DNA of 64,000 nt from Parerythrobacter_A sp963761775 (lineage in GTDB: Bacteria > Pseudomonadota > Alphaproteobacteria > Sphingomonadales > Sphingomonadaceae): contig CAVXIF010000011.1 in the NCBI GenBank assembly GCA_963761775.1, positions 248,001 through 312,000 of the forward strand. Direction: 5' to 3'. The notes under the pieces were generated by a model. That model saw only the letters and a list, made by a program, of their open reading frames with translations. It ran no database searches and was not told the origin of the DNA. Of the stretch, positions 28,900-39,004 are shown piece after piece. The position numbers were made by a program, and so were the translations under genes. Numbering within the stretch: position 1 is the first letter of the stretch; every line of letters begins with the position of its first letter.

Positions 28900-30057
28900 G
28901 GCCGTTGCCCGCGTATCGGCGGATGCGACCAGCCGCAGATAGGTGTCCGCCACTGTCTGGTTGATCGCGTCCCATGCATACCCCTTGCTCCGCGTTTCGC
29001 CTGCATCGCCATGTGCCGCGCGCAAGGTTGCGTCGGTGCAATAGGGCGCGATGGCCTTGGCGAAGGCGTCGGTGTCGCCGGGCGGGACCAGCCGGCCCGT
29101 CACGCCGTCCTCGACCAGGCTGGATGCGCCCGTCGCGCCCGCCGCCACCACCGGCAGGCCGCACGCCATCGCTTCCAGCGTCACATTGCCGAAGGTTTCG
29201 GTGATGGACGGGTTGAAGAAGATGTCGCCGCTGGCCAGTGCGCGGCCAAGGTCACCGCCGGTCTGGAACCCGGCAAACACACCGCCGGGCAGGGCCTGCT
29301 CGAACCATGTGCGCGCAGGCCCGTCGCCGATCACCAGCACGCGGTGCGGCACCTGCATCCGGCGCAGCGCGACGATGGTGCCGGCAAAGACGTCCAGCCC
29401 CTTTTCCATCACCAGACGGCCAAGGAATACGATCGCCACGTCGTCGTCCGCGATGCCGTGCGCGCGCCGCCAGGCGAGGTCGCGCTGGTCGGACGAAAAG
29501 ATGGTGCGGTCCACCCCGCGTGACCAGATCGAGATGTCATCATGCATCCGTTGTTCGCGCAAGGTATCGACCATGCTTTGCGACGGCGTGACCAGTGCGT
29601 CGCATTTGCGGTACAGCCGCCGCAACAGCGCTTCCACGCCGGGTTCGATAAAGCCCAGCTTGTAATAGCGCGGATAGGTTTCGAACCGGGTGTGGACCGA
29701 GGCCAGCACCGGAATGCCTTGCTTGCGCGCCCAGCCGACCGCGCCCTGCGCTGCGAAATCGGGCGAGGCGATATGGACGATGTTGGGCGCAAACGCAGCC
29801 AGATCGCGCTTCACCGCGCCGGTCAGCCCATAGGGAATGCGATACTCGCCGCGCCCCGGAAACGCGATGCTGGGCACGCTGACCAGATCGCCGGTCGGTG
29901 CAAAGGCAGGCTCGGCAACCGTGGGCGAATAGACGCGCACCATCGCGCCCTGCCGCAGCAGGTATTCGACCAGCCGGTTCAGCGCCTTGTTCGCGCCGTC
30001 CAGCGTCATGTTGTAATTGCCGCTGAACAGCGCAATGCGAAGGTCGGTCGTCTGCAT
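28891..30057 (-). CDS. Family 4 glycosyltransferase
   Basis: GT-B fold retaining glycosyltransferase of 388 residues, close to the sulfoquinovosyl/mannosyl lipid transferase subgroup. N-domain: LRIALFSGNYNMTLDGANKAL and SVHTRFETYPRYY. C-domain: VFLGRLVMEKGLDVF, RVLVIGDGPAR and the nucleotide-sugar EX7E site FFNPSITETFGNVTLEAMACGLPV. The donor and acceptor cannot be told from sequence; glycolipid synthesis is plausible. Divergent from serC. Confidence 0.9.
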   Translation of the reverse strand: MQTTDLRIALFSGNYNMTLDGANKALNRLVEYLLRQGAMVRVYSPTVAEPAFAPTGDLVSVPSIAFPGRGEYRIPYGLTGAVKRDLAAFAPNIVHIASPDFAAQGAVGWARKQGIPVLASVHTRFETYPRYYKLGFIEPGVEALLRRLYRKCDALVTPSQSMVDTLREQRMHDDISIWSRGVDRTIFSSDQRDLAWRRAHGIADDDVAIVFLGRLVMEKGLDVFAGTIVALRRMQVPHRVLVIGDGPARTWFEQALPGGVFAGFQTGGDLGRALASGDIFFNPSITETFGNVTLEAMACGLPVVAAGATGASSLVEDGVTGRLVPPGDTDAFAKAIAPYCTDATLRAAHGDAGETRSKGYAWDAINQTVADTYLRLVASADTRATASA

Positions 30058-30164
30058 TGCGCCGTGGCATAGAACGCGCGCACCGCCTTGGCGAGCCTCT
30101 CTTGTCCACGACGAACTGCCTCTTCGACGCAGTTTCGTTTGACTCGATGCTGCACCGCACTATT

Positions 30165-30222
30165 GCCCGCTGCGGGCCACGCGGTCCCAACGCCGCGCGA
30201 GCTCTCTGTAAGGAGAGAATAC
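30165..30222 (+). ncRNA. Candidate serC leader RNA with a sequestered ribosome site
   Basis: Just upstream of serC, CUCUCU (30202-30207) pairs with GGAGAG (30212-30217) around a GUAA (GNRA) tetraloop, burying the Shine-Dalgarno. A GC-rich stem (GCGG..CCGC, about 30181-30196) and CCCG-CTG-CGGG (30167-30177) lie before it. A serC RNA motif has been described at this position in alphaproteobacteria; the match is judged by location and structure only. Confidence 0.6.
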
Positions 30223-31387
30223 ATGACCGATACCGTTAGCGAACCTGCATTGAAGCCGGATCGCCCCCAGTTTTCATCCGGACCGACCGTAAAGTTTCCC
30301 GGCTGGTCGCTCGATAAACTGCAAACCAAATCGCTGGGCCGTTCGCACCGTTCCGCCGTGGGCAAGGGGCGGCTGAAATACGCCATCGACCTCAGCCGTG
30401 AATTGCTGGGCGTGCCGGATGACTATCTCGTCGGCATCATGCCCGCATCCGACACCGGCGCGCTGGAATGCGCGATGTGGACGATGCTGGGCAGCCGCCC
30501 CGCCACTGTCGCCGCGTGGGAAAGCTTCGGCAATGTCTGGATCCAGGATGCGGTCAAGCAGCTGAAGCTGCCCGACCTGACCGTGCTGGACGCGGATTAT
30601 GGCCAAATTCCCGACCTTGCGTCCATCCCGCAGACGGACGACGTTGTGTTCACCTGGAACGGCACCACATCGGGCGCGAAGATCGCCGACACGGACTGGC
30701 TGGCGCCTGACCGCGAAGGCATCACGATCAACGATGCGACCAGCGCCGTTTTCGCGCAGGAGATGGACTGGCCCAGGCTGGATGCCACCACCTATAGCTG
30801 GCAGAAAGTCATGGGGTCCGAGGCGCAGCACGGCATGCTGATCCTGTCGCCCAAGGCGGTGGAACGCATCGAAAGCTACGACCCGGCATGGCCGCTGCCC
30901 AAGCTGTTCCGCCTGAAGAAAGGCGGCAAGATCAACCGCGCGATCTTCGAAGGCGCGACAATCAACACGCCCAGCCTGCTGGCGACCGAAGACTATATCG
31001 CGGCGCTGGAATGGGCGAAATCCATCGGCGGGCGCACAAGCGCTGTTCGAACGCGCCGATGCCAATGCGAAGATCGTTACCGACTGGATCGAGGCGACGC
31101 CGTGGCTGCGCAATATGGTGCCCGACCCGGCGCAGCGCACCAATACCGGCGTGTGCATGGTGTTTCAGGGCGACTGGTACGACGGGCTTGACGATGATGC
31201 CAAGGCCGACGTGCCCAAGCGGATCGTCAAGATGCTGGAGGACCGCGATGTCGGCTACGACTTCAACGGCTATCGCGACGCGCCTCCGTCCTTGCGCATC
31301 TGGTGCGGCGGCACGGTTGAAGCCGAAGACCTGCGCCGCCTGCTGCCCTGGATCGAGTGGGCGTATGCGCAGGTGAAGGACGGCTAA
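30223..31387 (+). CDS. serC: Phosphoserine aminotransferase, with a +1 frame break
   Basis: PLP enzyme converting 3-phosphohydroxypyruvate to phosphoserine. The N-terminal 270 residues (FSSGPTVKFPGWSLDKL, GIMPASDTGALECAMW, VFTWNGTTSGAKI, PLP-lysine block TTYSWQKVMGSEAQHG) are in one frame. The end (ALFERADANAKI, TNTGVCMVFQGDWYDGL, CGGTVEAEDLRRLLPW) is in the next. One extra base at about 31033, between IGG and AQALFER, explains it. Correction gives 387 residues, normal for the alphaproteobacterial type. Precedes serA. Confidence 0.92.
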
Positions 31388-31433
31388 TCGTCCGTTCGTG
31401 CCAGGCCGCCTTCCGTTCTCCCTGAGCCCTCTT

Positions 31434-31525
31434 CCGTTCGCCCTGAGCTTGTCGAAGGGTCGTCCTTACTTTGAGCACGGCGCTGAAAGAATAGTGCAAC
31501 CCTTCGACAAGCTCAGGGCGAACGG
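31434..31525. repeat. Family A palindromic repeat between serC and serA
   Basis: A perfect 26-bp inverted repeat: 31434-31459, beginning CCGTTCGCCCTGAGC, and 31500-31525, ending AGCTCAGGGCGAACGG, with a 40-bp spacer. A damaged half-copy (CCGTTCTCCCTGAG) precedes it at about 31412. Related copies occur at 47.0 and 63.5 kb. It is probably transcribed and may modulate serC-serA expression. Confidence 0.9.
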
Positions 31526-31544
31526 TATTTGTTAGGTAACACAC

Positions 31545-33143
31545 ATGACCAAACCCAAAGTCCTTATCGCCGACAAGATGGACCCCAACGCCGCGCGCAT
31601 TTTCGAAGAGCGCGGCTGCGACGTCGATGTCATCACCGGCGAAACGCCCGAACAGCTCATCGCGCGCATTGGCGAATATGAAGGGCTGGCAATCCGCTCC
31701 TCAACCACCGTCACACCCGAAGTGCTCGACGCTGCGACCAACCTGAAGGTCATCGGGCGCGCAGGTATCGGCGTGGACAATGTCGATATCCCCTATGCCT
31801 CGGGCAAGGGCGTGGTGGTGATGAACACGCCGTTCGGCAATTCGATCACGACGGCGGAGCACGCCATCGCGATGGTCATGGCGCTGGCCCGCCAGATCCC
31901 CGCCGCCAATGCGCGCACGCAGGCGGGCGAATGGCCGAAGAAGGATTTCATGGGCGTCGAAGTGACCGGCAAGACGCTGGGCCTGATCGGAGCGGGCAAT
32001 ATCGGCTCCATCGTCGCCAGCCGCGCGCTGGGGCTGCGGATGAAAGTGATAGCCTACGATCCGTTCCTGACCGATGAACGTGCCGTAGACATGGGTGTCG
32101 AGAAGGTGGACCTGTCGACGCTGCTTGGCCGCGCGGATTTCGTGTCGCTGCACACGCCGCTGACCGACCAGACGCGCAATATCCTCAGTCGCGAACGGCT
32201 GGAAAATGCCAAGCCGGGTATCCGGATCGTCAATTGCGCGCGCGGCGGGCTGATCGACGAGGCGGCGCTGAAGGACGGGCTGGAAAGCGGCCATATCGCG
32301 GGCGCGGCGCTGGACGTGTTTGCCGAGGAACCGGCGAAGGACAACCCGCTGTTCGGTGCGCCCAACTTCATCTGCACCCCGCATCTGGGCGCGTCCACAA
32401 CCGAAGCGCAGGTCAATGTCGCGTTGCAGGTGGCCGAGCAGATGTCCGACTACCTCGTCAATGGCGGCGTCACCAATGCGCTGAACATGCCGAGCCTGAG
32501 CGCGGAGGAAGCGCCCAAGCTGAAGCCTTACATGGCGCTGGCCGAACGGCTGGGCAGCCTGGTCGGCCAGCTGGCGCATGGCAGCCTGACAAAGATCAGC
32601 ATCGAGCGCGAGGGTGCGGCGGCGGCGCTGAACGGAAAGCCGATCACGGGCGCGGTGCTGGCCGGCCTGATGAGCCAGTATTCGGACACGGTGAACATGG
32701 TCAACGCGCCCTATCTGGCGGGCGAACGCGGCATGGAAGTGCGCGAAATCCGCACCGAACGCGAAGGTGTGTATCACACGCTGGTGCGCGTGACGGTCGA
32801 AACGCAAGCGGGCAAGCGCAGCGTTGCGGGCACGCTGTTCGGAGCCGAAGCGCCGCGCCTGGTCAATATTTTCGGCGTCGGGATCGAAGCCGATTTGAAG
32901 GGCCACATGCTCTACATCGTCAACGAGGACGCGCCCGGTTTCATCGGCCGCATCGGCTCGCTGCTGGGCGAGCACGGCATCAATATCGGGAATTTCAACC
33001 TGGGTCGCCGTGGCCTCGACAGCGCGGACGAGGGCGGTGAAGCCGTGTTGCTGCTGAGCGTGGACAGCGCGATAACGCCCGACGTGGTGGCGCAGGCCGA
33101 GGCATTGCAGGGCGTCCGCGTCGTCAAAGCACTGCGATTCTGA
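31545..33143 (+). CDS. serA: D-3-phosphoglycerate dehydrogenase (long, ACT-bearing)
   Basis: First step of serine synthesis. 532 residues, the long form: substrate domain (VLIADKMDPNAARIFEERG, LAIRSSTTVTPEVLDAA), NAD loop (LGLIGAGNIGSIVASRA), NCARGGLIDEAAL, active-site HLGASTTEAQ, an intervening ASB domain and a C-terminal ACT domain (LYIVNEDAPGFIGRIGSLLGEHGINI) for allosteric control. The hisZ start is 5 nt downstream. Confidence 0.97.
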   Translation: MTKPKVLIADKMDPNAARIFEERGCDVDVITGETPEQLIARIGEYEGLAIRSSTTVTPEVLDAATNLKVIGRAGIGVDNVDIPYASGKGVVVMNTPFGNSITTAEHAIAMVMALARQIPAANARTQAGEWPKKDFMGVEVTGKTLGLIGAGNIGSIVASRALGLRMKVIAYDPFLTDERAVDMGVEKVDLSTLLGRADFVSLHTPLTDQTRNILSRERLENAKPGIRIVNCARGGLIDEAALKDGLESGHIAGAALDVFAEEPAKDNPLFGAPNFICTPHLGASTTEAQVNVALQVAEQMSDYLVNGGVTNALNMPSLSAEEAPKLKPYMALAERLGSLVGQLAHGSLTKISIEREGAAAALNGKPITGAVLAGLMSQYSDTVNMVNAPYLAGERGMEVREIRTEREGVYHTLVRVTVETQAGKRSVAGTLFGAEAPRLVNIFGVGIEADLKGHMLYIVNEDAPGFIGRIGSLLGEHGINIGNFNLGRRGLDSADEGGEAVLLLSVDSAITPDVVAQAEALQGVRVVKALRF

Positions 33144-33148
33144 AGGCA

Positions 33149-34270
33149 ATGAGCGCGTTCGACGACACCCTGCCCGCCGATATCCTGCCCGAAGGACTGG
33201 AGGATTACCTCCAGCCCGGTGCCGCGCGCGCCACGCGTGCCATGCGCGCCGCGCTGGATACGCTGGACGGGCACGGCTACGACCGCGTTCGCCCGCCACT
33301 GGTGGAGTTCGAGCAATCGATGGCTACGCGCATGGCGAACGTTAGCGCGAACCGCATGTTCCGCTTCGTCGATCCGGCCAGCCTGCAAATGCTGGCGCTG
33401 CGCAGCGACATGACCGTGCAGGTCGGGCGCATGGCGGCGACATCGCTTAACGCTGCACCGCGTCCGTTGCGGCTGTGCTATGCGGGCGAAGTCGCCACGA
33501 TTGCGCCGGAGGGTCTCGACCCCGCACGCCAGAGCCTGCAAATCGGGGCGGAGCTGGTCGGGGGCGACAGCGCCGAAGCCGCTGCCGAAATTGCGACGCT
33601 GGCTATCGCGGCGTTGCGTGCCGCCGGAGCGGAAAACATCGGCATCGATTTTACGCTACCCGACCTGGTCGATACGCTTTCCGAAAACGCCTTGCCTTTG
33701 CCGGCCGAAAAACGCGAGGCAGTTCGGCGCGAGCTGGATATGAAGGATGCCGGTGCGCTGAAAGCGGTAGGCGGAGAGGCGTATCTGCCGTTGCTCTACG
33801 CCGCCGGACCGTTCGAGCAGGCGCTGGCACACATTGCCGCCATCGACGCGGGCGGCGCATTGGCGAGCCGTATTGCAGGCCTGCGCAAAGTCGCGGAACA
33901 TATCGGCGATAGCGCGCGCATTACACTGGACCCGACCGAACGGCACGGTTTCGAATACCAGAGCTGGTTCGGCTTCACGCTCTATGCCGATGGCGTGCGC
34001 GGCGCGATGGGGCGGGGCGGCACCTATGCCATCGGCGGGACCGACGAGGTTGCCACCGGTTTCTCGCTCTATCTCGACCCGCTGGTGCGCGTTCTGCCAG
34101 ACCAGCCCCCGCACCGTACCGCTTACTTGCCGCCGGACCACGACAAGGAAGTCGCCGCCGACCTGCGCGCCAAAGGCTGGCGCACTGTCAATGCGTTGAT
34201 CGAGAGCGAAAATCCGGTGGCGCTGGGCTGTACGCACCGGCTCGAAGGCGCGGAGCCGGTCGCGCTCTAG
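33149..34270 (+). CDS. hisZ: ATP phosphoribosyltransferase regulatory subunit HisZ
   Basis: Histidyl-tRNA-synthetase-like subunit needed by the short HisG for the first histidine step. 373 residues: MSAFDDTLPADILPEGLEDYL, VRPPLVEFEQS, MFRFVDPASLQMLALRSDMT, PLRLCYAGEV, and late YQSWFGFTLYADG and GRGGTYAIGG. It lacks a full synthetase anticodon domain. No hisG is in the window; serA-hisZ-purA order is familiar in sphingomonads. Its stop TAG shares CTAG with the convergent aldo/keto reductase stop. Confidence 0.9.
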   Translation: MSAFDDTLPADILPEGLEDYLQPGAARATRAMRAALDTLDGHGYDRVRPPLVEFEQSMATRMANVSANRMFRFVDPASLQMLALRSDMTVQVGRMAATSLNAAPRPLRLCYAGEVATIAPEGLDPARQSLQIGAELVGGDSAEAAAEIATLAIAALRAAGAENIGIDFTLPDLVDTLSENALPLPAEKREAVRRELDMKDAGALKAVGGEAYLPLLYAAGPFEQALAHIAAIDAGGALASRIAGLRKVAEHIGDSARITLDPTERHGFEYQSWFGFTLYADGVRGAMGRGGTYAIGGTDEVATGFSLYLDPLVRVLPDQPPHRTAYLPPDHDKEVAADLRAKGWRTVNALIESENPVALGCTHRLEGAEPVAL

Positions 34271-35091
34271 TCTTCGCCAGTAAAGGTCGCTGGATCGGGG
34301 CCGATCCGCCCGTCAGCATCGTCCAGCGCGTCGATCCGGTCCATCTGCTCGGCCGACAGTTCGAACGACAGGGCCGCGAAATTCGCGGCCATGTGGTCGC
34401 GGCTGCTGGCCTTGGGAATGACGGACAGGCCGCGCTGGATATGCCAGCGCAGGATGACAGCAGCGGCGGGCTGGCCGGTTTCGTCGGCTATCGCCTGCAC
34501 CACGTCGTGATCCATCGCATTGCCACGGCCAAGCGGCGACCAGCTTTGCGTGACGATACCCATGTCCTCATGCACGGCGCGCAAGTCGCGCTGCTGGAAG
34601 GCGGGATGCAACTCGATCTGGTTGATGGCGGGGACCACGCCGGTCTCGTCCACGATGCGTTTCAGGTCGTCCTCGCGGAAGTTCGACACGCCGATGGACT
34701 TCGCCTTGCCCTGATCGCGCAGTTCGATGAACGCCTTCCACGTCTCCACGAACAGCCCGTTTTCGGGGCAGGGCCAGTGGATCAGCAGCATGTCCACATG
34801 ATCGCGCCCCAGCCTTTTCAGGCACTTGTCGGCAGCCTTTAATGTGCGGTCATAACCCTGGCTGCCGTTCCAGATCTTCGTCTGGAGGAAGATGTCGCTC
34901 CATTCGCCGATGCCTTTGCCGACGCCTTCCTCGTTGCCGTACACCGCCGCCGTATCGACCATCCAGTAGCCGACATCCAGTGCGGTGGAGACCAGGCCTT
35001 CGGCATCGTCGGCGGGAATTTGCCATGTGCCGAAGCCTAGCTGGGGTATCTGGCGGTCGTCGTTGAGGGCGAGGGTAGGCTGGTCGGTCAT
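34267..35091 (-). CDS. Aldo/keto reductase
   Basis: NADPH-dependent carbonyl reductase of the 2,5-diketo-D-gluconate reductase type, 274 residues. IPQLGFGTWQIP, the catalytic Asp and Tyr in MVDTAAVYGNEEGVGKG, Lys in FLQTKIWN, His in MLLIHWP, SIGVSNFREDDL, NQIELHPAFQQ and the cofactor motif VIPKASSRDHMAANF are all present. The physiological substrate is not predictable. Confidence 0.93.
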   Translation of the reverse strand: MTDQPTLALNDDRQIPQLGFGTWQIPADDAEGLVSTALDVGYWMVDTAAVYGNEEGVGKGIGEWSDIFLQTKIWNGSQGYDRTLKAADKCLKRLGRDHVDMLLIHWPCPENGLFVETWKAFIELRDQGKAKSIGVSNFREDDLKRIVDETGVVPAINQIELHPAFQQRDLRAVHEDMGIVTQSWSPLGRGNAMDHDVVQAIADETGQPAAAVILRWHIQRGLSVIPKASSRDHMAANFAALSFELSAEQMDRIDALDDADGRIGPDPATFTGED

Positions 35092-35132
35092 GCTATGCTC
35101 CTTGTTTCATCGGGCCAACGGGCCGGGCGCAA

Positions 35133-35168
35133 TTTGTGTCCGGACGTCGTTTTGTGTCCGGACGTCGT
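35133..35168. repeat. Perfect 18-bp tandem duplication upstream of purA
   Basis: TTTGTGTCCGGACGTCGT occurs twice back to back (35133-35150, 35151-35168), in the divergent gap between the aldo/keto reductase and purA. Each unit contains the palindromes TCCGGA and GACGTC, so paired protein binding sites are possible. Confidence 0.9.
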
Positions 35169-35311
35169 TTCCGGCGGTTTCCTACACCGCCGCCCCATGC
35201 CATACGGGGCACGGATCTGGCGCTTTCGCCGGTCCGGAAATATTTGGCCCATGGACTGTGTAACACCTGTCACATGTCCAACACCGACCACGGATCGAAG
35301 GAACCTATCGC

Positions 35312-36616
<1,305 letters not shown>

Positions 36617-36627
36617 GGGTGCGTGTG

Positions 36628-37170
36628 ATGCGGCGGTTTGTCGGCGGAGCTGCCATCCTGGCGCTGGCCGCCTGCGCGCCGGTCACGCCTGAACCCACGC
36701 CGAGCGAAGCGTCGGTCGCGCTACAGACGCCCTTCACCGGCACCGCCGATTTCGTGCTCGTCGACAAGTCCGACCGCACGCTGGCGCTGTATTCGGGCGG
36801 GCGGCTGGTGCGCACGATGACGGGCATCGGGTTCGGCGACGCACCGTTCGGCCACAAGCGGTTCGAGGGGGACGAGCGCACGCCCGAAGGCCGCTACACC
36901 ATCGACACCCGCAATCCGGACAGCGCCTATCACCTGTCGCTGCGCATCTCCTATCCCAATGCGGTGGACCGCGCCTTCGCCGAACGGTTGGGCCGCGATC
37001 CGGGTGGCGATATCTTCATCCACGGCCAGCCCAACATGCTGCCCGCCGCCGATGCCGGCGCGCGCCTGCCCGGCGACTGGACCGACGGCTGCATCGCGGT
37101 AAGCAATGCGGAAATGGACGAACTGTGGCGTGCCATACCCGACGGGACGCCGATTGACATAACACGGTAA
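36628..37170 (+). CDS. L,D-transpeptidase (YkuD) lipoprotein
   Basis: Periplasmic peptidoglycan cross-linking or lipoprotein-attaching enzyme. The 180-residue product has a lipobox (ILALAAC), then a YkuD domain: FVLVDKSDRTLALYSGGRLVR, GHKRFEGDERTPEGRYTID, IFIHGQPNM and the catalytic WTDGCIAVSN, with Cys as nucleophile and the upstream His. ATG at 36628 is chosen; GTG at 36619 is possible. It starts 11 nt after purA. Confidence 0.9.
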   Translation: MRRFVGGAAILALAACAPVTPEPTPSEASVALQTPFTGTADFVLVDKSDRTLALYSGGRLVRTMTGIGFGDAPFGHKRFEGDERTPEGRYTIDTRNPDSAYHLSLRISYPNAVDRAFAERLGRDPGGDIFIHGQPNMLPAADAGARLPGDWTDGCIAVSNAEMDELWRAIPDGTPIDITR

Positions 37171-37181
37171 TGATATAACAT
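37154..37181 (+). promoter_or_regulatory. Candidate sigma-70-type promoter
   Basis: TTGACA at 37154-37159, a 16-nt spacer and TAACAT at 37176-37181, overlapping the ykuD stop and about 60 nt before the next gene. The surrounding 70 bp is markedly AT-rich for this genome. GGGAGAG precedes the next ATG. Confidence 0.45.
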
Positions 37182-37240
37182 GATGAATAGCATATAAAGG
37201 TGTTGGAGGAGTCGCATTAACTTTCATTTGGGAGAGTTTT

Positions 37241-38230
37241 ATGGAAAAAGGAAATATCACCGAAAGCAGTAGGTATGCGAAGAGCGATCGGGCCGAAATC
37301 TACAACCAGCATGGCTTGACAGTCAGCGTGTATGCCGACGATCCGCTTATAAGGTTGCGGATGCGCGACGAAGCCATATCGGTGGGCTACCGGGTGGTCC
37401 GACTTGGCACGATTGACGATTCACTTGCCCAGGTAGACGTCTTGAAAACCACGCTATGCCTCGTGCAGATCGACGCGATGGATACAGCCCTTTGCACGGC
37501 CTTACATGATTTCGACGACCAACGTTGTGACACGACGGACAACGTGATTATATCTACCGATGAAACTGTCTTGGACGATGTGTTCGGATGCTTTCACGTA
37601 AGCAACCCACATATTCTCACCAGCGTAAGCGTGGCGGAGCGATTACTTGCTCTGTCCCGCGTCGCAATGATGCATACGAACAATCGCGTTCGCGAACTCG
37701 ACGCGGAAGAACGCGCTATGCTTGATTACATGGCACACCGGATCGATACGCTGGTTCGCCAGGTCGACGAGGCGATCTCGCAGGATCATGACAACGCCTC
37801 AGCATTCCGGTTCGCTTCGCCCAATCCTGCCTTCCGCGGGCCGATCGACCATACCGCCGGACTGGTACGGACCAAGCGCCCGCCGCTGCCCGATCCGCGG
37901 TTGGTGCGGCAGGTCATCGAGCAACGCCGTCTGCGCGACGAATTCTTCGACGCCAAGCTGTTTGCCGATCCGGCATGGGATATCCTGCTGGACCTGACTG
38001 CCGCGCGTGCGGAAAACCTGCGCGTCTCGGTCAGTTCGCTGTGCATCGCCGCCGCCGTCCCGCCGACCACGGCGCTGCGCTGGGTGCGCGAGATGGAGGA
38101 GGCAGGGCTGCTCGACCGCGTGGCCGACGATACCGACAAGCGCCGCGTGTTCATCGCGCTGGCCGATGGCGCGGCAAACGCGATGGCCGCCTATTTCGCG
38201 CGGCTGGAAGAGAAGGCGCTGGCTGCCTAG
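37241..38230 (+). CDS. Receiver-like N-domain plus winged-helix DNA-binding protein
   Basis: 329 residues. The N-terminal 150 look like a degenerate response-regulator receiver (LTVSVYADDPLIRLRMRDEAISVGYRVVRL, CLVQIDAMD), lacking the usual acidic pair and conserved Lys. The C-terminal 110 form a MarR-type winged helix (WDILLDLTAARAENLRVSVSSLCIAAAVPPTTALRWVREMEEAGLLDRVADDTDKRRVFIALA). The 5' half of the gene is visibly poorer in GC than the 3' half and its neighbours, suggesting a mosaic origin. The target is unknown. Stops of this gene and the convergent siroheme gene share CTAG. Confidence 0.75.
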   Translation: MEKGNITESSRYAKSDRAEIYNQHGLTVSVYADDPLIRLRMRDEAISVGYRVVRLGTIDDSLAQVDVLKTTLCLVQIDAMDTALCTALHDFDDQRCDTTDNVIISTDETVLDDVFGCFHVSNPHILTSVSVAERLLALSRVAMMHTNNRVRELDAEERAMLDYMAHRIDTLVRQVDEAISQDHDNASAFRFASPNPAFRGPIDHTAGLVRTKRPPLPDPRLVRQVIEQRRLRDEFFDAKLFADPAWDILLDLTAARAENLRVSVSSLCIAAAVPPTTALRWVREMEEAGLLDRVADDTDKRRVFIALADGAANAMAAYFARLEEKALAA

Positions 38231-38997
38231 GTTCGCGTAAGCACGACGGTCAGTCCATCCGGCTCGCCGTCATGGGGCAGCACGATGCGCGCGGCATCGG
38301 CGCGGGCGCGGTCGAGGATTGCGGCGGGGATGTCCGGCTCGTGCAGCAGCGTATCAGCCATGCCGAGCAGGCGCGCCTGTCGCAGGGTCAAGTCTTCGGG
38401 GTCGTCGCTGGTCAGCGCGATTTCAATACGGCCTGTCGTCCGCTCGCCCGGTTCGCCCGCCAGCCATCCGGCCACCCGCTCCGCCGCATCGGGATCGAGC
38501 GGATCGAGCAGCCCGCCTTCGCCCAGCGCTGCGTCCACCGCCTGCCGCCGGTCCGACCCGTCGGGCCAGCGCGCCCGCATCGACTCGCGTCCCGTCTCCA
38601 GCGCCACCGCCAGCGCGCCCAGCGATTGCGGCAGCAGCTTCTCCAGCCGCAGCCGTAGCTGCTTGGCCAGTCCGGCCGACGCGCCCGACGTGCCGATGGC
38701 GATCAGCACCGGATCGCGGTCGAGAATGCTGGGCGTCGTGAAGTCGCACAGTTCGGGCCGGTCGGCGACATTGACCAACAGCCCCTTGGCGGACAGCCGT
38801 CGCGCTGCTGCTTCCGCCGCGCGATCATCGTCCAGCGCGATGAACGCCAGCGACGCATGATGCGCTTCCGCCTCGCCGCAAGGAATGCCGCCCGCGCGCT
38901 CGACCAACCGCGCCTTGGCATCGCCCATAGCGCCCTCGGCCAGCACGACCACGCGCTTGCCCGAAATCCGGTGAAGCAGGGGCAGGGACCGGATCAT
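38227..38997 (-). CDS. Precorrin-2 dehydrogenase / sirohydrochlorin ferrochelatase
   Basis: Turns precorrin-2 into siroheme; corresponds to the N-terminal half of CysG. 256 residues: MIRSLPLLHRISGKRVVVLAEGAMGDAKARLVERAG (NAD fold), LVNVADRPELCDFTTPSIL, PVLIAIGTSGASAGLAKQLRLRLE, and the dimerisation region with a CysG_dimeriser-like helix set. The ATG at 38997 is 8 nt after the lysA stop. The partner methyltransferase cobA is 18 kb away in the sulfite reductase operon. Confidence 0.88.
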   Translation of the reverse strand: MIRSLPLLHRISGKRVVVLAEGAMGDAKARLVERAGGIPCGEAEAHHASLAFIALDDDRAAEAAARRLSAKGLLVNVADRPELCDFTTPSILDRDPVLIAIGTSGASAGLAKQLRLRLEKLLPQSLGALAVALETGRESMRARWPDGSDRRQAVDAALGEGGLLDPLDPDAAERVAGWLAGEPGERTTGRIEIALTSDDPEDLTLRQARLLGMADTLLHEPDIPAAILDRARADAARIVLPHDGEPDGLTVVLTRT

Positions 38998-39004
38998 CGG
39001 CGCA

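Noticed and set aside
31701..33299. A 532-codon minus-strand frame opposite serA
   Set aside because: Antisense shadow of serA with its low-complexity composition; serA itself has every family motif.
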